Of a stretch of DNA of 26,780 nt, positions 7,604 to 16,116 are shown piece by piece. This DNA comes from JAZNOL01 sp045580815. GTDB lineage: Bacteria; Bacillota; Clostridia; RUG12999. Where the stretch lies: the NCBI GenBank assembly GCA_045580815.1, contig JAZNOL010000019.1, positions 1 through 26,780 of the forward strand. Reading direction: 5' to 3'. Every line of letters starts with the position of its first letter. The stretch's first letter is position 1. The translations under genes and the position numbers were made by a program. Below the pieces are notes generated by a model, which did no database searches, was not told the origin of the DNA, and saw nothing but the letters and a program-made list of their open reading frames with translations.

Positions 7604-9580
7604 GTGATAGAAATGAAAAAAATTATTGTTTTGATTTTTGCGGCGTTTTTAATGTTGCAAACTGTATTTGCCGGTGAGTTTTATGCAGACGAATATCCGA
7701 CAATACCCGAATACATAAAAAATCATGCAGAAGAGATTCTCGGTGTTGACAATACCGGGGCTAGTTTTCTGTATGAAAAAATTGCCGTAAATGATAACGT
7801 TGTCACATGGATGGTCGGCTGGTTCTGGGACGATTATAAAATTGTTGCCGGCATAACCAACAACCGTGATATTATTTATTACAACAAAGCAGTTTTGGGC
7901 GAAACATTTGCAGAGTCGGACGTTAGCGGTATTTCAACTCAGCAGGCATACGAAACGGCATTGGAATTTATTACTAAAATAAATCCTGGCAAAGATATAC
8001 GTTTTGTAAACTCAAAAGCATATACATACAAATTTGCGGAATATAAAAACGGTATACGTATTTTTGGGCATGATGCATCGGTTGTAGTGGATAAATCAAG
8101 CGGCGATGTTTATTATTATAACGGATTCGGTAAGTATGAGTGTGATTTTGAAACGGTAAAAACACTTATTTCAAAAGAACACGCATTTGATGTTTATTTT
8201 GATAAAATAGGCATGGAGGCTGTATATCTTGTACGCCGGGACAACAGCGACAGGTGGCAGTCGGTCAGACCTGTTTATATTTTAAACCGTCCGGAAAATC
8301 TTGCTATAGATGCACAAAAGCCTGTTATGAGAGAGTTCTTGATGCATGATTATAACTATTATTACAGCGACGATTATGTTAATTCGTTTTATGCGTCGGA
8401 CAACTGTATTGATTTTGATACAGGCATATTTGTAAAATCAGAAGATATTGCAGAAGACAAAGCCGTTTCTGAAAAACTGCGCAATCTGTTTTATTCTTTG
8501 CGTAACGGATATGTGCTCGATTATTCTTCGGGAACATATGTCTTTTATGATGATATAAACGGAAAAAATGAAATTCCATGTATTGCGGTTGACATCTATC
8601 CGCAAAAAAATCTGGTGTATGGAGAAAAACTGAAAACCCTTTATGAAACAGGTGATTTTCTTTCGCTGGCGGATTATTCAACAAGTCTTGAGTATATATA
8701 CGCAAAAGCGTATGTGTCAAGCAACGGCAGACTTTTAGGATTTGACAGCGTGATTTCAGACAACTACAATCCGCTATATAGTAAGGAGGATAAAAATCTG
8801 TCGGGGATTCCGCAGAGGGTTGAAGAATTTGTGGACAGAGCTTTCGGCAAAAATGAGGATTTGAGGCTCTGGGATTCGTATAAAGAAAATGAATACCGTA
8901 TAAGCTATACCTTTGCCAGATATAAAAACGGTCTGCGTGTAATAGGCGAGGGAGTGACGGTGACTTACAATGCAGCACGTGGCGATATTTCAAAATGTAA
9001 GGTAAATTTAAGCACAAGGCAGTTCCCGACGGTTGATGGCATAAAAACAAGCAAAGAAATGAAACAGTTTGTAAAAAACGAGGTTGATCTTAATATTGCT
9101 TATGTGGATTTTGGCGATGCAAAGAAAATTCCTGTTTATCAGTTTGATGAAAAACAGGCGTGTTTTGATCCGTTTACCGGAAACCGCACAGACCTGCTTG
9201 ATTTAGGTAACGTTAAAAAGACCTTTATATGTAATGTAGGAAATCCCGTATATAACATAAATGGACATAATGTGCCTGCATCTGCACCTATCTACAAAAA
9301 CGGAAGTTTCTATCTGCCGGCAGAGCTGTTTGCAGGCGAACTCGGGTTTAAAACATACAGAAGTGAGAAAACGTTGAAATTTGTATCGGGAAGCGATACA
9401 ATTGTGGTGGATACTGTAAGCGGAATAAGTACTGTCAATGGAAAAATCGTGACCGTTGAAACAAGGTTTGAATATAATGATGATGAGCTGTATGTTCCGC
9501 TGACGTTTATGACAAGAATTTTCGGTCTTCAGTCATGGTGGGACGAAGATGACGGTAAAATAATAATTGATGCCGGTTAA
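7604..9580 (+). CDS. Secreted YcdB/YcdC-domain protein with copper-amine-oxidase-like stalk domain
   Basis: This protein of about 658 aa begins with a signal peptide (MKKIIVLIFAAFLMLQ, cleavage expected near VFAGEF). The central part holds two PepSY-like YcdB/YcdC repeats, seen as ISTQQAYETALEFI and again as RYKNGLRVIGEGVTV. The last 100 or so residues form a stalk or copper-amine-oxidase N-terminal-like domain, with VPASAPIYKNGSFYLPAELF and LYVPLTFMTRIFGLQSWWDEDDGKI. Such proteins sit outside the membrane and may inhibit peptidases or bind the wall; the role is not established. AGAAGG at 7592-7597 is best spaced for GTG at 7604. The ATG at 7613 is an alternative with nearly the same product, and a TTG at 7547 is rejected. 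Confidence 0.8.
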   Translation: MIEMKKIIVLIFAAFLMLQTVFAGEFYADEYPTIPEYIKNHAEEILGVDNTGASFLYEKIAVNDNVVTWMVGWFWDDYKIVAGITNNRDIIYYNKAVLGETFAESDVSGISTQQAYETALEFITKINPGKDIRFVNSKAYTYKFAEYKNGIRIFGHDASVVVDKSSGDVYYYNGFGKYECDFETVKTLISKEHAFDVYFDKIGMEAVYLVRRDNSDRWQSVRPVYILNRPENLAIDAQKPVMREFLMHDYNYYYSDDYVNSFYASDNCIDFDTGIFVKSEDIAEDKAVSEKLRNLFYSLRNGYVLDYSSGTYVFYDDINGKNEIPCIAVDIYPQKNLVYGEKLKTLYETGDFLSLADYSTSLEYIYAKAYVSSNGRLLGFDSVISDNYNPLYSKEDKNLSGIPQRVEEFVDRAFGKNEDLRLWDSYKENEYRISYTFARYKNGLRVIGEGVTVTYNAARGDISKCKVNLSTRQFPTVDGIKTSKEMKQFVKNEVDLNIAYVDFGDAKKIPVYQFDEKQACFDPFTGNRTDLLDLGNVKKTFICNVGNPVYNINGHNVPASAPIYKNGSFYLPAELFAGELGFKTYRSEKTLKFVSGSDTIVVDTVSGISTVNGKIVTVETRFEYNDDELYVPLTFMTRIFGLQSWWDEDDGKIIIDAG

Positions 9581-9644
9581 CCTATGCGGAGGTAACTGAG
9601 CTTACTGTAATAAAGATTGCGGCGGCAACAATGTCGCCACATAC

Positions 9645-9668
9645 GGGAGCCTGATTAAAAAGGCTCCC
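9645..9668 (+). terminator. 8-bp hairpin after the YcdB/YcdC gene
   Basis: GGGAGCCT (9645-9652) pairs exactly with AGGCTCCC (9661-9668). The U-tract is poor (ATACCTTTAT), so it may be a weak terminator or a processing or leader structure for rnmV. Upstream, GGCG...CGCC (about 9620-9638) is a smaller possible hairpin. Confidence 0.5.
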
Positions 9669-9697
9669 ATACCTTTATAAAAAGAGGTGACAGCATT

Positions 9698-10276
9698 GTG
9701 ATTTCAATTGAAGAAACAATAATTGTTGAAGGCAGATACGATAAAATCCGGCTTGCGTCCGTAACAGATGCACCGGTCATTTCAACCGATGGTTTCAATA
9801 TATTTAAAAATGAGTCAAAACAGAAAATGATACGCAAGGTTGCTGAAAAAAACGGTATAATAATATTAACAGACTCAGACCGTGCCGGATTTCTTATCCG
9901 TAATTTTATCTGCTCGTTTGTTGACGGAAAATATATAAAGCATGCTTACATCCCACAAATAGACGGCAAAGAAAAACGCAAGGAGGAAAAATCAAAAGAC
10001 GGCTTTTTAGGAGTTGAAGGCGTTGACAGCGAAACGCTTGAAAAGGCAATACAGCAGGCAGCACCAACAAAAACACAAAACATTAAAAACGGAATAACAA
10101 AAACCGATTTGTATTTTTTAGGCTTAAGCGGACATACTGACAGTAAGACTAAACGTGAAAAACTGCTGAAAAAACTTGACCTGCCCATCGGAATGTCATC
10201 AAATGCAATGGTAGCTGTTCTTAATGTTCTCTTTACAAAAGAAGAAATAGAGCATATAATTACGCAAGTTTTTTAA
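9698..10276 (+). CDS. rnmV: Ribonuclease M5 (5S rRNA maturation)
   Basis: RNase M5 cuts the 5S rRNA precursor in Firmicutes. The 192-aa protein has an N-terminal Toprim domain with the catalytic glutamate E11 in IIVEGRYDK and the metal-binding DSD at D59-D61 (LTDSDRAG), followed by a DUF4093 C-terminal domain (about 105-190). Length is typical. The GTG start has AGAGGTGA nine bases upstream. No separate promoter was obvious; it may be read from upstream. There is no rsmA (ksgA) gene beside it, unlike in many Firmicutes. Confidence 0.92.
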   Translation: MISIEETIIVEGRYDKIRLASVTDAPVISTDGFNIFKNESKQKMIRKVAEKNGIIILTDSDRAGFLIRNFICSFVDGKYIKHAYIPQIDGKEKRKEEKSKDGFLGVEGVDSETLEKAIQQAAPTKTQNIKNGITKTDLYFLGLSGHTDSKTKREKLLKKLDLPIGMSSNAMVAVLNVLFTKEEIEHIITQVF

Positions 10277-10345
10277 AATAATTGCACAATTTCGGGTAAT
10301 GTGAAAAAATTAACAAAACAAAAGCAGAAAACGTTAAAAAATCAC

Positions 10346-10374
10346 TTGCAAAATTTTACATTTTATTATATAAT
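10346..10374 (+). promoter_or_regulatory. Sigma-A promoter of pfkA
   Basis: TTGCAA (10346-10351) and TATAAT (10369-10374) are 17 bases apart in very AT-rich DNA, about 50 bases before the TTG start codon. Confidence 0.8.
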
Positions 10375-10430
10375 ATATAGTGCTGTAATTTGAAAACAAT
10401 TAATATTAAATATTGAGAGGGAGAGTTACA

Positions 10431-11615
10431 TTGGATAACATTAAAAAAATAGCTATTATGACAGGCGGCGGAGACTGCCCCGGACTTAATGCGGTTGTTC
10501 GTGCCGCAACAATAACAGCAATCAATAAATACGGTCTTGAAGTTGTAGGTATCAAAAACGGCTACCGCGGTATGTATCTTGGTGAAAGCCAGATGATTAA
10601 CCTCACCTGCGACAATGTTTCAGAGATAATTGACAAAGGCGGCACAATTCTTTACAATTCAAACAAAGACAACCTTTTCAAATATCCCAGAAGAAACAAA
10701 GACGGTCTTGTTCGCGACGAAAACGGAAACATCGTTTATGATGACCTTTCCGATATTGCCGTAGAAAACCTTAAAAAGAACGGCATTGATGCTCTTGTTA
10801 TCGTTGGCGGTGACGGCACACTCACATCAGGCAGAGACTATTCTCTCAAAGGTGTTAAAGTTATCGGCGTGCCGAAAACAATCGACAACGACCTTAACGC
10901 AACAGATGTAACCTTCGGTTTTGACACAGCTGTAAGCAGATGTGTTGAAGCGGTTGACAGAATCAAAACAACAGGCGAAGCACACCACCGTGTAATGCTT
11001 CTTGAAGTTATGGGTCGTGACGCAGGTCACATCGCTCTTCACACAGGTCTTGCAGTTGGTGCAGACGTTACACTTATTCCCGAAATTCCTTATGATATCA
11101 ATAAAGTTATTGCAAAAGCAAAACAGGCACTTCACAGCGACAAACAGTATGCTGTTATCGTTGTTGCAGAAGGCGTAAAATCACCCACCGGTGAAAACGC
11201 AGGTCAGGCAACAGATTTTGCTCCCGACGGCGTAAAATACAAAGGTATCGGCGATGCTCTTGCAAAAATTATTGAAAATGCTATCAACAGCGACCGCGAC
11301 GACAACGGTTATGCTATCAGCGAAACAATTATGGACGTTGAAGCCCGTGCAACAGTTATCGGTCACGTTTGCCGCGGTGGTTCACCCACAGCAGCAGACA
11401 GAGTGCTCTGCACACGTTACGGTTCATATGCAGTTGATGCTCTCATGAGCGGCAAACACGCAGACATGGTTGCACTTCAGGATGGTGAACTGACAACAGT
11501 TCCGCTTACAACTGTTATCCCGTCAAACGATATGCACAGCAACTTCCGTCCCGTTGACAAAAACGGCGAACTTGTTACTCTTGCAAAAACGGTTGGAATG
11601 AGCTTTGGAGACTGA
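10431..11615 (+). CDS. pfkA: 6-phosphofructokinase
   Basis: Phosphofructokinase makes fructose 1,6-bisphosphate, the committed step of glycolysis. The 394-aa protein has the phosphate-donor loop GGGDCPG (12-18), GGDGT (126-130), PKTIDND (148-154) and the fructose-6-phosphate site MGRDAGHIA. Gly-129, equivalent to E. coli G104, fits ATP as donor, while PPi enzymes have Asp there. Lys-149, equivalent to E. coli G124, is the residue found in PPi and group III ATP enzymes. Donor is therefore most likely ATP. It is longer than E. coli PfkA (320 aa), as in group III. TTG at 10431 is preceded by GAGAGGGAGAG; an in-frame TTG at 10413 lies in that ribosome site and is rejected. Codon use is highly biased, suggesting high expression. 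Confidence 0.93.
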   Translation: MDNIKKIAIMTGGGDCPGLNAVVRAATITAINKYGLEVVGIKNGYRGMYLGESQMINLTCDNVSEIIDKGGTILYNSNKDNLFKYPRRNKDGLVRDENGNIVYDDLSDIAVENLKKNGIDALVIVGGDGTLTSGRDYSLKGVKVIGVPKTIDNDLNATDVTFGFDTAVSRCVEAVDRIKTTGEAHHRVMLLEVMGRDAGHIALHTGLAVGADVTLIPEIPYDINKVIAKAKQALHSDKQYAVIVVAEGVKSPTGENAGQATDFAPDGVKYKGIGDALAKIIENAINSDRDDNGYAISETIMDVEARATVIGHVCRGGSPTAADRVLCTRYGSYAVDALMSGKHADMVALQDGELTTVPLTTVIPSNDMHSNFRPVDKNGELVTLAKTVGMSFGD

Positions 11616-12552
11616 TTTTTATCGGGTTTATTCCGAGCACCTGCGTGAAAAATACGGTGAAAAAGTATATAAACTGCCGGTTAATCTGCCGGTAAGCTGT
11701 CCTAACCGCGACGGATATATTTCCTGCGGAGGCTGCATTTTCTGCGGCGAAAAAGCAGCAGGCTTTGAATCGCTTTCAAGTAAAATGAGTGTTACTGCTC
11801 AGCTTGAAAAAAACGCAGAATATATCGGCAAAAAATACGGTGCTAAAAAGTTTATAGCATATTTTCAGAATTTTACAAACACATATATGCCCACGGATAT
11901 TTTTGAAAAATATATGCGTGAGGCGGCAGAATCCGGAGTTGTTGAAATAGACGTTTCAACACGTCCGGACTGCATAAACGAAAAGTATCTTGAAATTCTT
12001 AAACGTGTAAAAGCTGAGTATGGTGTTGAAATCTCAGTAGAACTGGGACTTCAAACCGCAAACTATCACACCCTTAAAAAAATCAACAGAGGGCATCAGC
12101 TTGCAGAGTTTATTGATGCTGTTTTACAGGTGAAAAAATTTGAATTTGAAACCTGTGCACACGTAATTCTTGATTTCCCGTGGGATACCCGGCTTGATAC
12201 TGTTGAAACCGCAAAAATCATTTCGGCTCTCGGTGTTGACGGTGTGAAACTGCATTCACTTTATGTGGTTAAAAACACGCCTTTGGCAAAGATGTTTGAA
12301 AACGGCGAAATAACACTTTTTCCGGCTAACGAATATGTAGAGCGTGCAGTTTTGTTTTTGAGATATGTTTCATCAAAAACCGTTATTCACCGCCTTGTGG
12401 GACGTGCTCCCGAAGAAGACACACTTATTGCAAACAGCGGAATCAGTTGGTGGAAAATAAAAGATATGATACTTGAAAATATGCAGAAAGAAAACGCCGT
12501 TCAGGGCGATTTGTGCACATATCTCGGCGGAAGCGGAGTGGCAAAATTTTAA
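11605..12552 (+). CDS. TIGR01212-family radical SAM protein (YhcC-like)
   Basis: This 315-aa radical SAM protein is of unknown reaction. C32 (SCPNRDG), C44 and C47 (GGCIFCG) fit the family Fe-S signature, with an extra C41. Other family marks are YFQNFTNTY, VEIDVSTRPDC, ISVELGLQTA and KLHSLYVVKNTPL. The TTG start lies inside the end of pfkA, an 11-base overlap, so the two are co-transcribed. The ribosome site is weak (GGAATGAG) and translation may rely on coupling. No better internal start exists near the N-terminus. The gene ends just before a hairpin at 12566. Confidence 0.9.
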   Translation: METDFYRVYSEHLREKYGEKVYKLPVNLPVSCPNRDGYISCGGCIFCGEKAAGFESLSSKMSVTAQLEKNAEYIGKKYGAKKFIAYFQNFTNTYMPTDIFEKYMREAAESGVVEIDVSTRPDCINEKYLEILKRVKAEYGVEISVELGLQTANYHTLKKINRGHQLAEFIDAVLQVKKFEFETCAHVILDFPWDTRLDTVETAKIISALGVDGVKLHSLYVVKNTPLAKMFENGEITLFPANEYVERAVLFLRYVSSKTVIHRLVGRAPEEDTLIANSGISWWKIKDMILENMQKENAVQGDLCTYLGGSGVAKF

Positions 12553-12565
12553 ACGGTTAATGTCG

Positions 12566-12600
12566 GGACTATGCGCAGTAAAAATCTGCGTATAGTCCTT
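12566..12600 (+). terminator. Hairpin after the pfkA / radical SAM unit
   Basis: GGACTATGCGCAG (12566-12578) pairs with CTGCGTATAGTCC (12586-12598) over 13 positions with one wobble pair. Only two T follow immediately, so it is a strong stem with a weak U-tract, most likely an intrinsic terminator. Confidence 0.65.
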
Positions 12601-12629
12601 GAAAATTAATATAAAATTATAATAATTCA

Positions 12630-12658
12630 TTGACAAAACGCTTATTTTATTGTATAAT
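12630..12658 (+). promoter_or_regulatory. Consensus sigma-A promoter of greA-lysS
   Basis: TTGACA (12630-12635) and TATAAT (12653-12658) are 17 bases apart, a perfect consensus, about 40 bases before greA. Confidence 0.9.
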
Positions 12659-12699
12659 ATAATAATTAAGCAGTTTCTTTTAAGAAAGGATGATTGACC

Positions 12700-13197
12700 G
12701 TGGCAGAGAAAAAAGAGTTTCTCATGACCCAGCAGGAATATAACGAGCTTGTTGAAAAACTGGCGTATCTGCAAAACGAAAAAACCCGAGAGATTGCAGA
12801 AAAAATCAATGTTGCCCGCGGATACGGAGACTTGTCGGAGAATGCCGAGTACGATGCAGCAAAAGAAGAACAGCGCAAAAATGCGGCTGATATTGCAGAT
12901 CTTGAAGAAAAAATCAAATATGCAGTTGTTGTCAGCGAAGATGAAATGGATTCATCTAAGGTTAACGTTGGTATGATGGTTAAACTTCTTGACGTTGCAC
13001 TTAAAAAAGAAGATGAATTTGAGCTTTCCGGTGCAGACAGAGTTAATCCGCTTGACACCGTTAATCCCAAAATTTCGGTTAGTTCACCTATCGGCAAAGC
13101 AATTCTGGGAAAAAGTAAAGGTGACACAGTTGAAGTTGAAGCACCTGCCGGTGTTCTTAAATTCAAAATTACCGATGTTTATAAATCAAAAAGATAA
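12700..13197 (+). CDS. greA: Transcript cleavage factor GreA
   Basis: GreA enters the secondary channel of RNA polymerase and stimulates cleavage of backtracked RNA. The 165-aa protein has the N-terminal coiled coil (about 1-75) with the acidic-tip signature GDLSENAEYDAAKEEQ (about 42-57) and the C-terminal FKBP-like domain (PIGKAILGKSKGDTVEV, PAGVLKFKI). The GTG at 12700 has AAGAAAGGA nine bases upstream. The TTG at 12694 is too close to that site. It is co-transcribed with lysS, 16 bases downstream, an arrangement common in Clostridia. Confidence 0.96.
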   Translation: MAEKKEFLMTQQEYNELVEKLAYLQNEKTREIAEKINVARGYGDLSENAEYDAAKEEQRKNAADIADLEEKIKYAVVVSEDEMDSSKVNVGMMVKLLDVALKKEDEFELSGADRVNPLDTVNPKISVSSPIGKAILGKSKGDTVEVEAPAGVLKFKITDVYKSKR

Positions 13198-13213
13198 ATT
13201 AGGGGGATAAATC

Positions 13214-14710
13214 GTGAGCGAAAATACCACAAATATTCCTGCTGAGGAAAATTTAAGCGAGCTGTTGCAGATAAGACGTGACAAGCTCAAACAGTTGCAG
13301 GATGACGGAAAAAATCCGTTTGATATAGTAGAATACGATGTTACCGAATACACAGGTGATATCAAAGACAATTTTGAAGAATATGAAGGGAAATCAGTTT
13401 CTCTTGCCGGACGTATGATGTCCAAACGCGGCATGGGTAAAGCTTCTTTCTGTGATATTCAGGACCGTCAGGGTCGTATGCAGGCATATGTCCGCAAAGA
13501 CAATATCGGCGACGAAAGTTACGATATGTTCAAAAAATACGACATCGGCGATATTATCGGTATAAAAGGTGAGGTTTTCAAAACCCACACAGGCGAAGTT
13601 TCAATTAAAGCAATGGAAGTTACTCTGCTTTCAAAATCACTTCTTCCCCTGCCCGAAAAATTCCACGGTCTCAAAGACATGGATCTTCGTTACAGACAGA
13701 GATATGTTGACCTTATTGTGAATCCCGATGTTAAAGATACATTTATCAAACGTTCAAAAATCATCAGCACAGTAAGAAGTATTCTTGACGAAAAAGGATT
13801 TCTGGAGGTTGAAACTCCCATGCTTCACACAGTAGCAGGCGGTGCGGCAGCTCGTCCGTTTATTACACACCACAATGCTCAGAACATGGATATGTATATG
13901 CGTATTGCTCTCGAGCTTCACTTAAAACGTCTTATAGTAGGCGGTCTTGACCGTGTTTACGAAATAGGCAGAGTGTTCAGAAATGAGGGTATGGATATCC
14001 GTCATAACCCCGAATTTACATTGCTTGAACTCTATCAGGCATACACCGATATTGAGGGTATGATGAACATAACAGAAGAAATCATCAAGAAAACCGCAGA
14101 GCGTGTTGTAGGCTCGCTTAACATTGAATACGGCGGCATCGAGCTTGACCTTTCAAAACCCTTTGAAAGAATTTCAATGAAAGATGCTGTTAAAAAATAC
14201 GCAGGCGTTGACTTTGATGAAATCAATACTGCCGAAGAAGCAAAAGCTGTTGCAAAACAGCACGGTATTGAATACGAAGAACACCACCTCAAAGGTGATA
14301 TACTTAACCTCTTCTTTGAAGAATTTGTTGAAGAAAAACTTATTCAGCCCACATTCCTTACAGGACATCCGGTTGAAATTTCTCCTCTTGCAAAACGTTC
14401 ATTGGAAGACCCCAACTATACACAGCGTTTTGAACTTTTCATTATCGGAAGAGAATACGCAAACGCATTTTCAGAGCTTAACGACCCCATCGACCAGCGT
14501 GAACGTTTTGTGCGTCAGGCTGAGCTTAAAGCCGCAGGCGATGACGAGGCTTGTGATATTGATGAAGATTTTATCAATGCGCTTGAATACGGTATGCCTC
14601 CCACAGGCGGCATGGGTATGGGTATTGACAGACTTGTTATGCTTCTTACAAATGCAAATTCCATAAGAGACGTAATCCTGTTCCCAACAATGAAGCCGCT
14701 GGATAAATAA
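13214..14710 (+). CDS. lysS: Lysyl-tRNA synthetase, class II
   Basis: This 498-aa enzyme charges tRNA-Lys. It has an N-terminal OB-fold anticodon domain (SLAGRMMSKRGMGKASFCDI, about 57-76), then a class II catalytic core with motif 2 (YEIGRVFRNEGMDIRHNPEF) and motif 3 (GGMGMGIDRLVML) near the C-terminus. Length matches bacterial LysS. GTG at 13214 is preceded by AGGGGGAT. It is the last clearly chromosomal housekeeping gene before the accessory region. Confidence 0.97.
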   Translation: MSENTTNIPAEENLSELLQIRRDKLKQLQDDGKNPFDIVEYDVTEYTGDIKDNFEEYEGKSVSLAGRMMSKRGMGKASFCDIQDRQGRMQAYVRKDNIGDESYDMFKKYDIGDIIGIKGEVFKTHTGEVSIKAMEVTLLSKSLLPLPEKFHGLKDMDLRYRQRYVDLIVNPDVKDTFIKRSKIISTVRSILDEKGFLEVETPMLHTVAGGAAARPFITHHNAQNMDMYMRIALELHLKRLIVGGLDRVYEIGRVFRNEGMDIRHNPEFTLLELYQAYTDIEGMMNITEEIIKKTAERVVGSLNIEYGGIELDLSKPFERISMKDAVKKYAGVDFDEINTAEEAKAVAKQHGIEYEEHHLKGDILNLFFEEFVEEKLIQPTFLTGHPVEISPLAKRSLEDPNYTQRFELFIIGREYANAFSELNDPIDQRERFVRQAELKAAGDDEACDIDEDFINALEYGMPPTGGMGMGIDRLVMLLTNANSIRDVILFPTMKPLDK

Positions 14711-14716
14711 GAATCT

Positions 14717-14751
14717 CACAAATGGCTTAAACACTGGGTTTGTGGCTTTTT
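14717..14751 (+). terminator. Probable lysS terminator
   Basis: CACAAA (14717-14722) pairs with TTTGTG (14739-14744) and is followed by GCTTTTT. The stem is short with a large loop, so support is moderate. Confidence 0.5.
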
Positions 14752-14764
14752 GAAAAGTAAATTT

Positions 14765-14792
14765 ACTACGCCACTACGCCATTACTACGCCA
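14765..14792. repeat. Three copies of ACTACGCCA at the edge of the accessory region
   Basis: ACTACGCCA occurs at 14765-14773, 14773-14781 (sharing one base) and 14784-14792. The repeats lie between lysS and the first accessory gene. They could be a recombinase or replication-protein site, or a scar of insertion. The matching copy expected at the other end of an element is not in the window. Confidence 0.5.
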
Positions 14793-14839
14793 ATTTGTGC
14801 AGAGGAACGAAAAAAGCAATTAATCTTATGTAAAATTTT

Positions 14840-14875
14840 AAGAGTTACACTCATCGTTTGGGTGTAGCTCTTTTG
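14840..14875 (+). terminator. Intrinsic terminator upstream of the accessory trio
   Basis: AAGAGTTACAC (14840-14850) pairs with GTGTAGCTCTT (14862-14872, one wobble) and is followed by TTTGTTTTG. The stem is flanked by A and T runs, so it could work in both directions. No gene ends just before it, so it may belong to an element that inserted after lysS. From here to 14970 I see only a weak possible promoter, with TATAAA near 14899. Confidence 0.7.
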
Positions 14876-14970
14876 TTTTGCGTGCAGAAATACAGACATA
14901 TAAATTATTGTATATTTATACGAAATCCGACCATAACATGACATACTGAATCTGAGAAAGGAGGTCCCTT

Positions 14971-15984
14971 ATGAAGTGCTTAATGAAATATGAATGGGTT
15001 AAGCTTATACGCTGCCATCTTCCACAAGGCAAGGGAATAATGGGTGCATATACCTGTCTTGCCTCTCGTGCGGCATTTCGTAAGGGGCAGGCAGAATACT
15101 GTGGATATACCAACGAGGTAAATGCAGGCGAATGGTCAGGCGGTATTGTAGGCGTAAAAAGCAATCCCGGCGTAAAAAAGCGTGAGGATGCTTTTGCTAT
15201 TCTCAACAAACTTTCAGAGCTTGGATATATCAGCTATACACTTGATGAAGAAACCAAGAAATTAACTTATAAAATCAATGACTGGGTTGTTAAATGCTCC
15301 GGCAAGGAATGTATGGACGGAAATGTTTATACCTCTCAGGGCTATGGGTTTTTGTGCCTTCCCCGTAATATTACCGAGCGACTTGCAGAATCCGGATATA
15401 AATTTGAGGATGCAGATGCGTGGCTTGATTTGTGGTGTCATACTGTGTTTGAAGATCAAAATAATGCCTTCTCCAACTTGGCTCCCGTAATTCAGTATGG
15501 TAAAAGTAATGCTCTGCTCACTCTGGAAACCTTGGGTAAGAGATGGGGCTGGGAGAAAACTAAGGTGTGGAGATTTTTCAAAAAATATTCTGATACATTT
15601 TGTCTATATAAAATGCCCGGCTCTTATGGCTGTCTTATATTTAATTCCATCTACCCAATTTGCAAGGAAATCGAACAGCCAACTGAGGCAGATGTTAAAC
15701 GCATTTTTGACGAAATACGCATTTTGGGTGCAAATACTCACAAAAATACCAATGAGCATACTCATATGAACAAAATTATAGCGTGGTATAGCAAGAAGGT
15801 TACAGTAAATACTGCTCCCGAAAACCGTGTTGCACTTTTTGCCCCTATAATACGCGCGTATATTTCTCCTTGTAAGAATTGTAAGTATTGTATATATGAC
15901 TGCAGTAGTATATATAATAATAGACCTACTGTAGATTTAACTAAGTATAGCTTATACGGCGGATTGCTTTTTGACTGTGGATAA
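14971..15984 (+). CDS. Accessory-element protein with two winged-helix-like segments and a cysteine cluster
   Basis: This 337-aa protein has no family I can name. Two stretches look like winged helices: AILNKLSELGYISYTLDEE (about 76-94) and LLTLETLGKRWGWEKTKVWRFF (about 182-203). The second resembles helices found in replication-initiator and DnaD-like proteins of mobile elements. Near the C-terminus CKNCKYCIYDC could bind a metal. The start has a perfect AAGGAGG. A DnaA-box consensus overlaps the stop codon. The DUF3268-type and sigma-like genes follow after an RNA-containing gap. A role in replication or control of a mobile element is an inference from this context only. Confidence 0.65.
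   Translation: MKCLMKYEWVKLIRCHLPQGKGIMGAYTCLASRAAFRKGQAEYCGYTNEVNAGEWSGGIVGVKSNPGVKKREDAFAILNKLSELGYISYTLDEETKKLTYKINDWVVKCSGKECMDGNVYTSQGYGFLCLPRNITERLAESGYKFEDADAWLDLWCHTVFEDQNNAFSNLAPVIQYGKSNALLTLETLGKRWGWEKTKVWRFFKKYSDTFCLYKMPGSYGCLIFNSIYPICKEIEQPTEADVKRIFDEIRILGANTHKNTNEHTHMNKIIAWYSKKVTVNTAPENRVALFAPIIRAYISPCKNCKYCIYDCSSIYNNRPTVDLTKYSLYGGLLFDCG
15976..15984 (-). promoter_or_regulatory. Consensus DnaA box
   Basis: The minus strand reads TTATCCACA, the exact DnaA-box consensus, overlapping the stop of the winged-helix-like gene. Next to it lies an AT-rich imperfect inverted repeat (about 16040-16073, AATATTT...AAATATT). A single box can occur by chance, so an origin is only a possibility. 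Confidence 0.35.
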
Positions 15985-16081
15985 CAAATTTGTCATACTC
16001 ATTCTGATTTTGGCAGTAATTGCGAGATATAACCTAACAGGAATATTTATAGATTTATAAACGAAAATATTTCTTTTATGC

Positions 16082-16110
16082 TTGACATTGAGTAATAAAT
16101 ATGCTATAAT
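16082..16110 (+). promoter_or_regulatory. Consensus promoter of the structured RNA
   Basis: TTGACA (16082-16087) and TATAAT (16105-16110) are 17 bases apart. Transcription should start near 16117, about 255 bases before the DUF3268-type start codon. Confidence 0.9.
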
Positions 16111-16116
16111 ATAACC

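Noticed and set aside
8379..9050. 223-aa minus-strand ORF inside the YcdB/YcdC gene
   Set aside because: It is a shadow of the real secreted-protein gene, with no family features or ribosome site.
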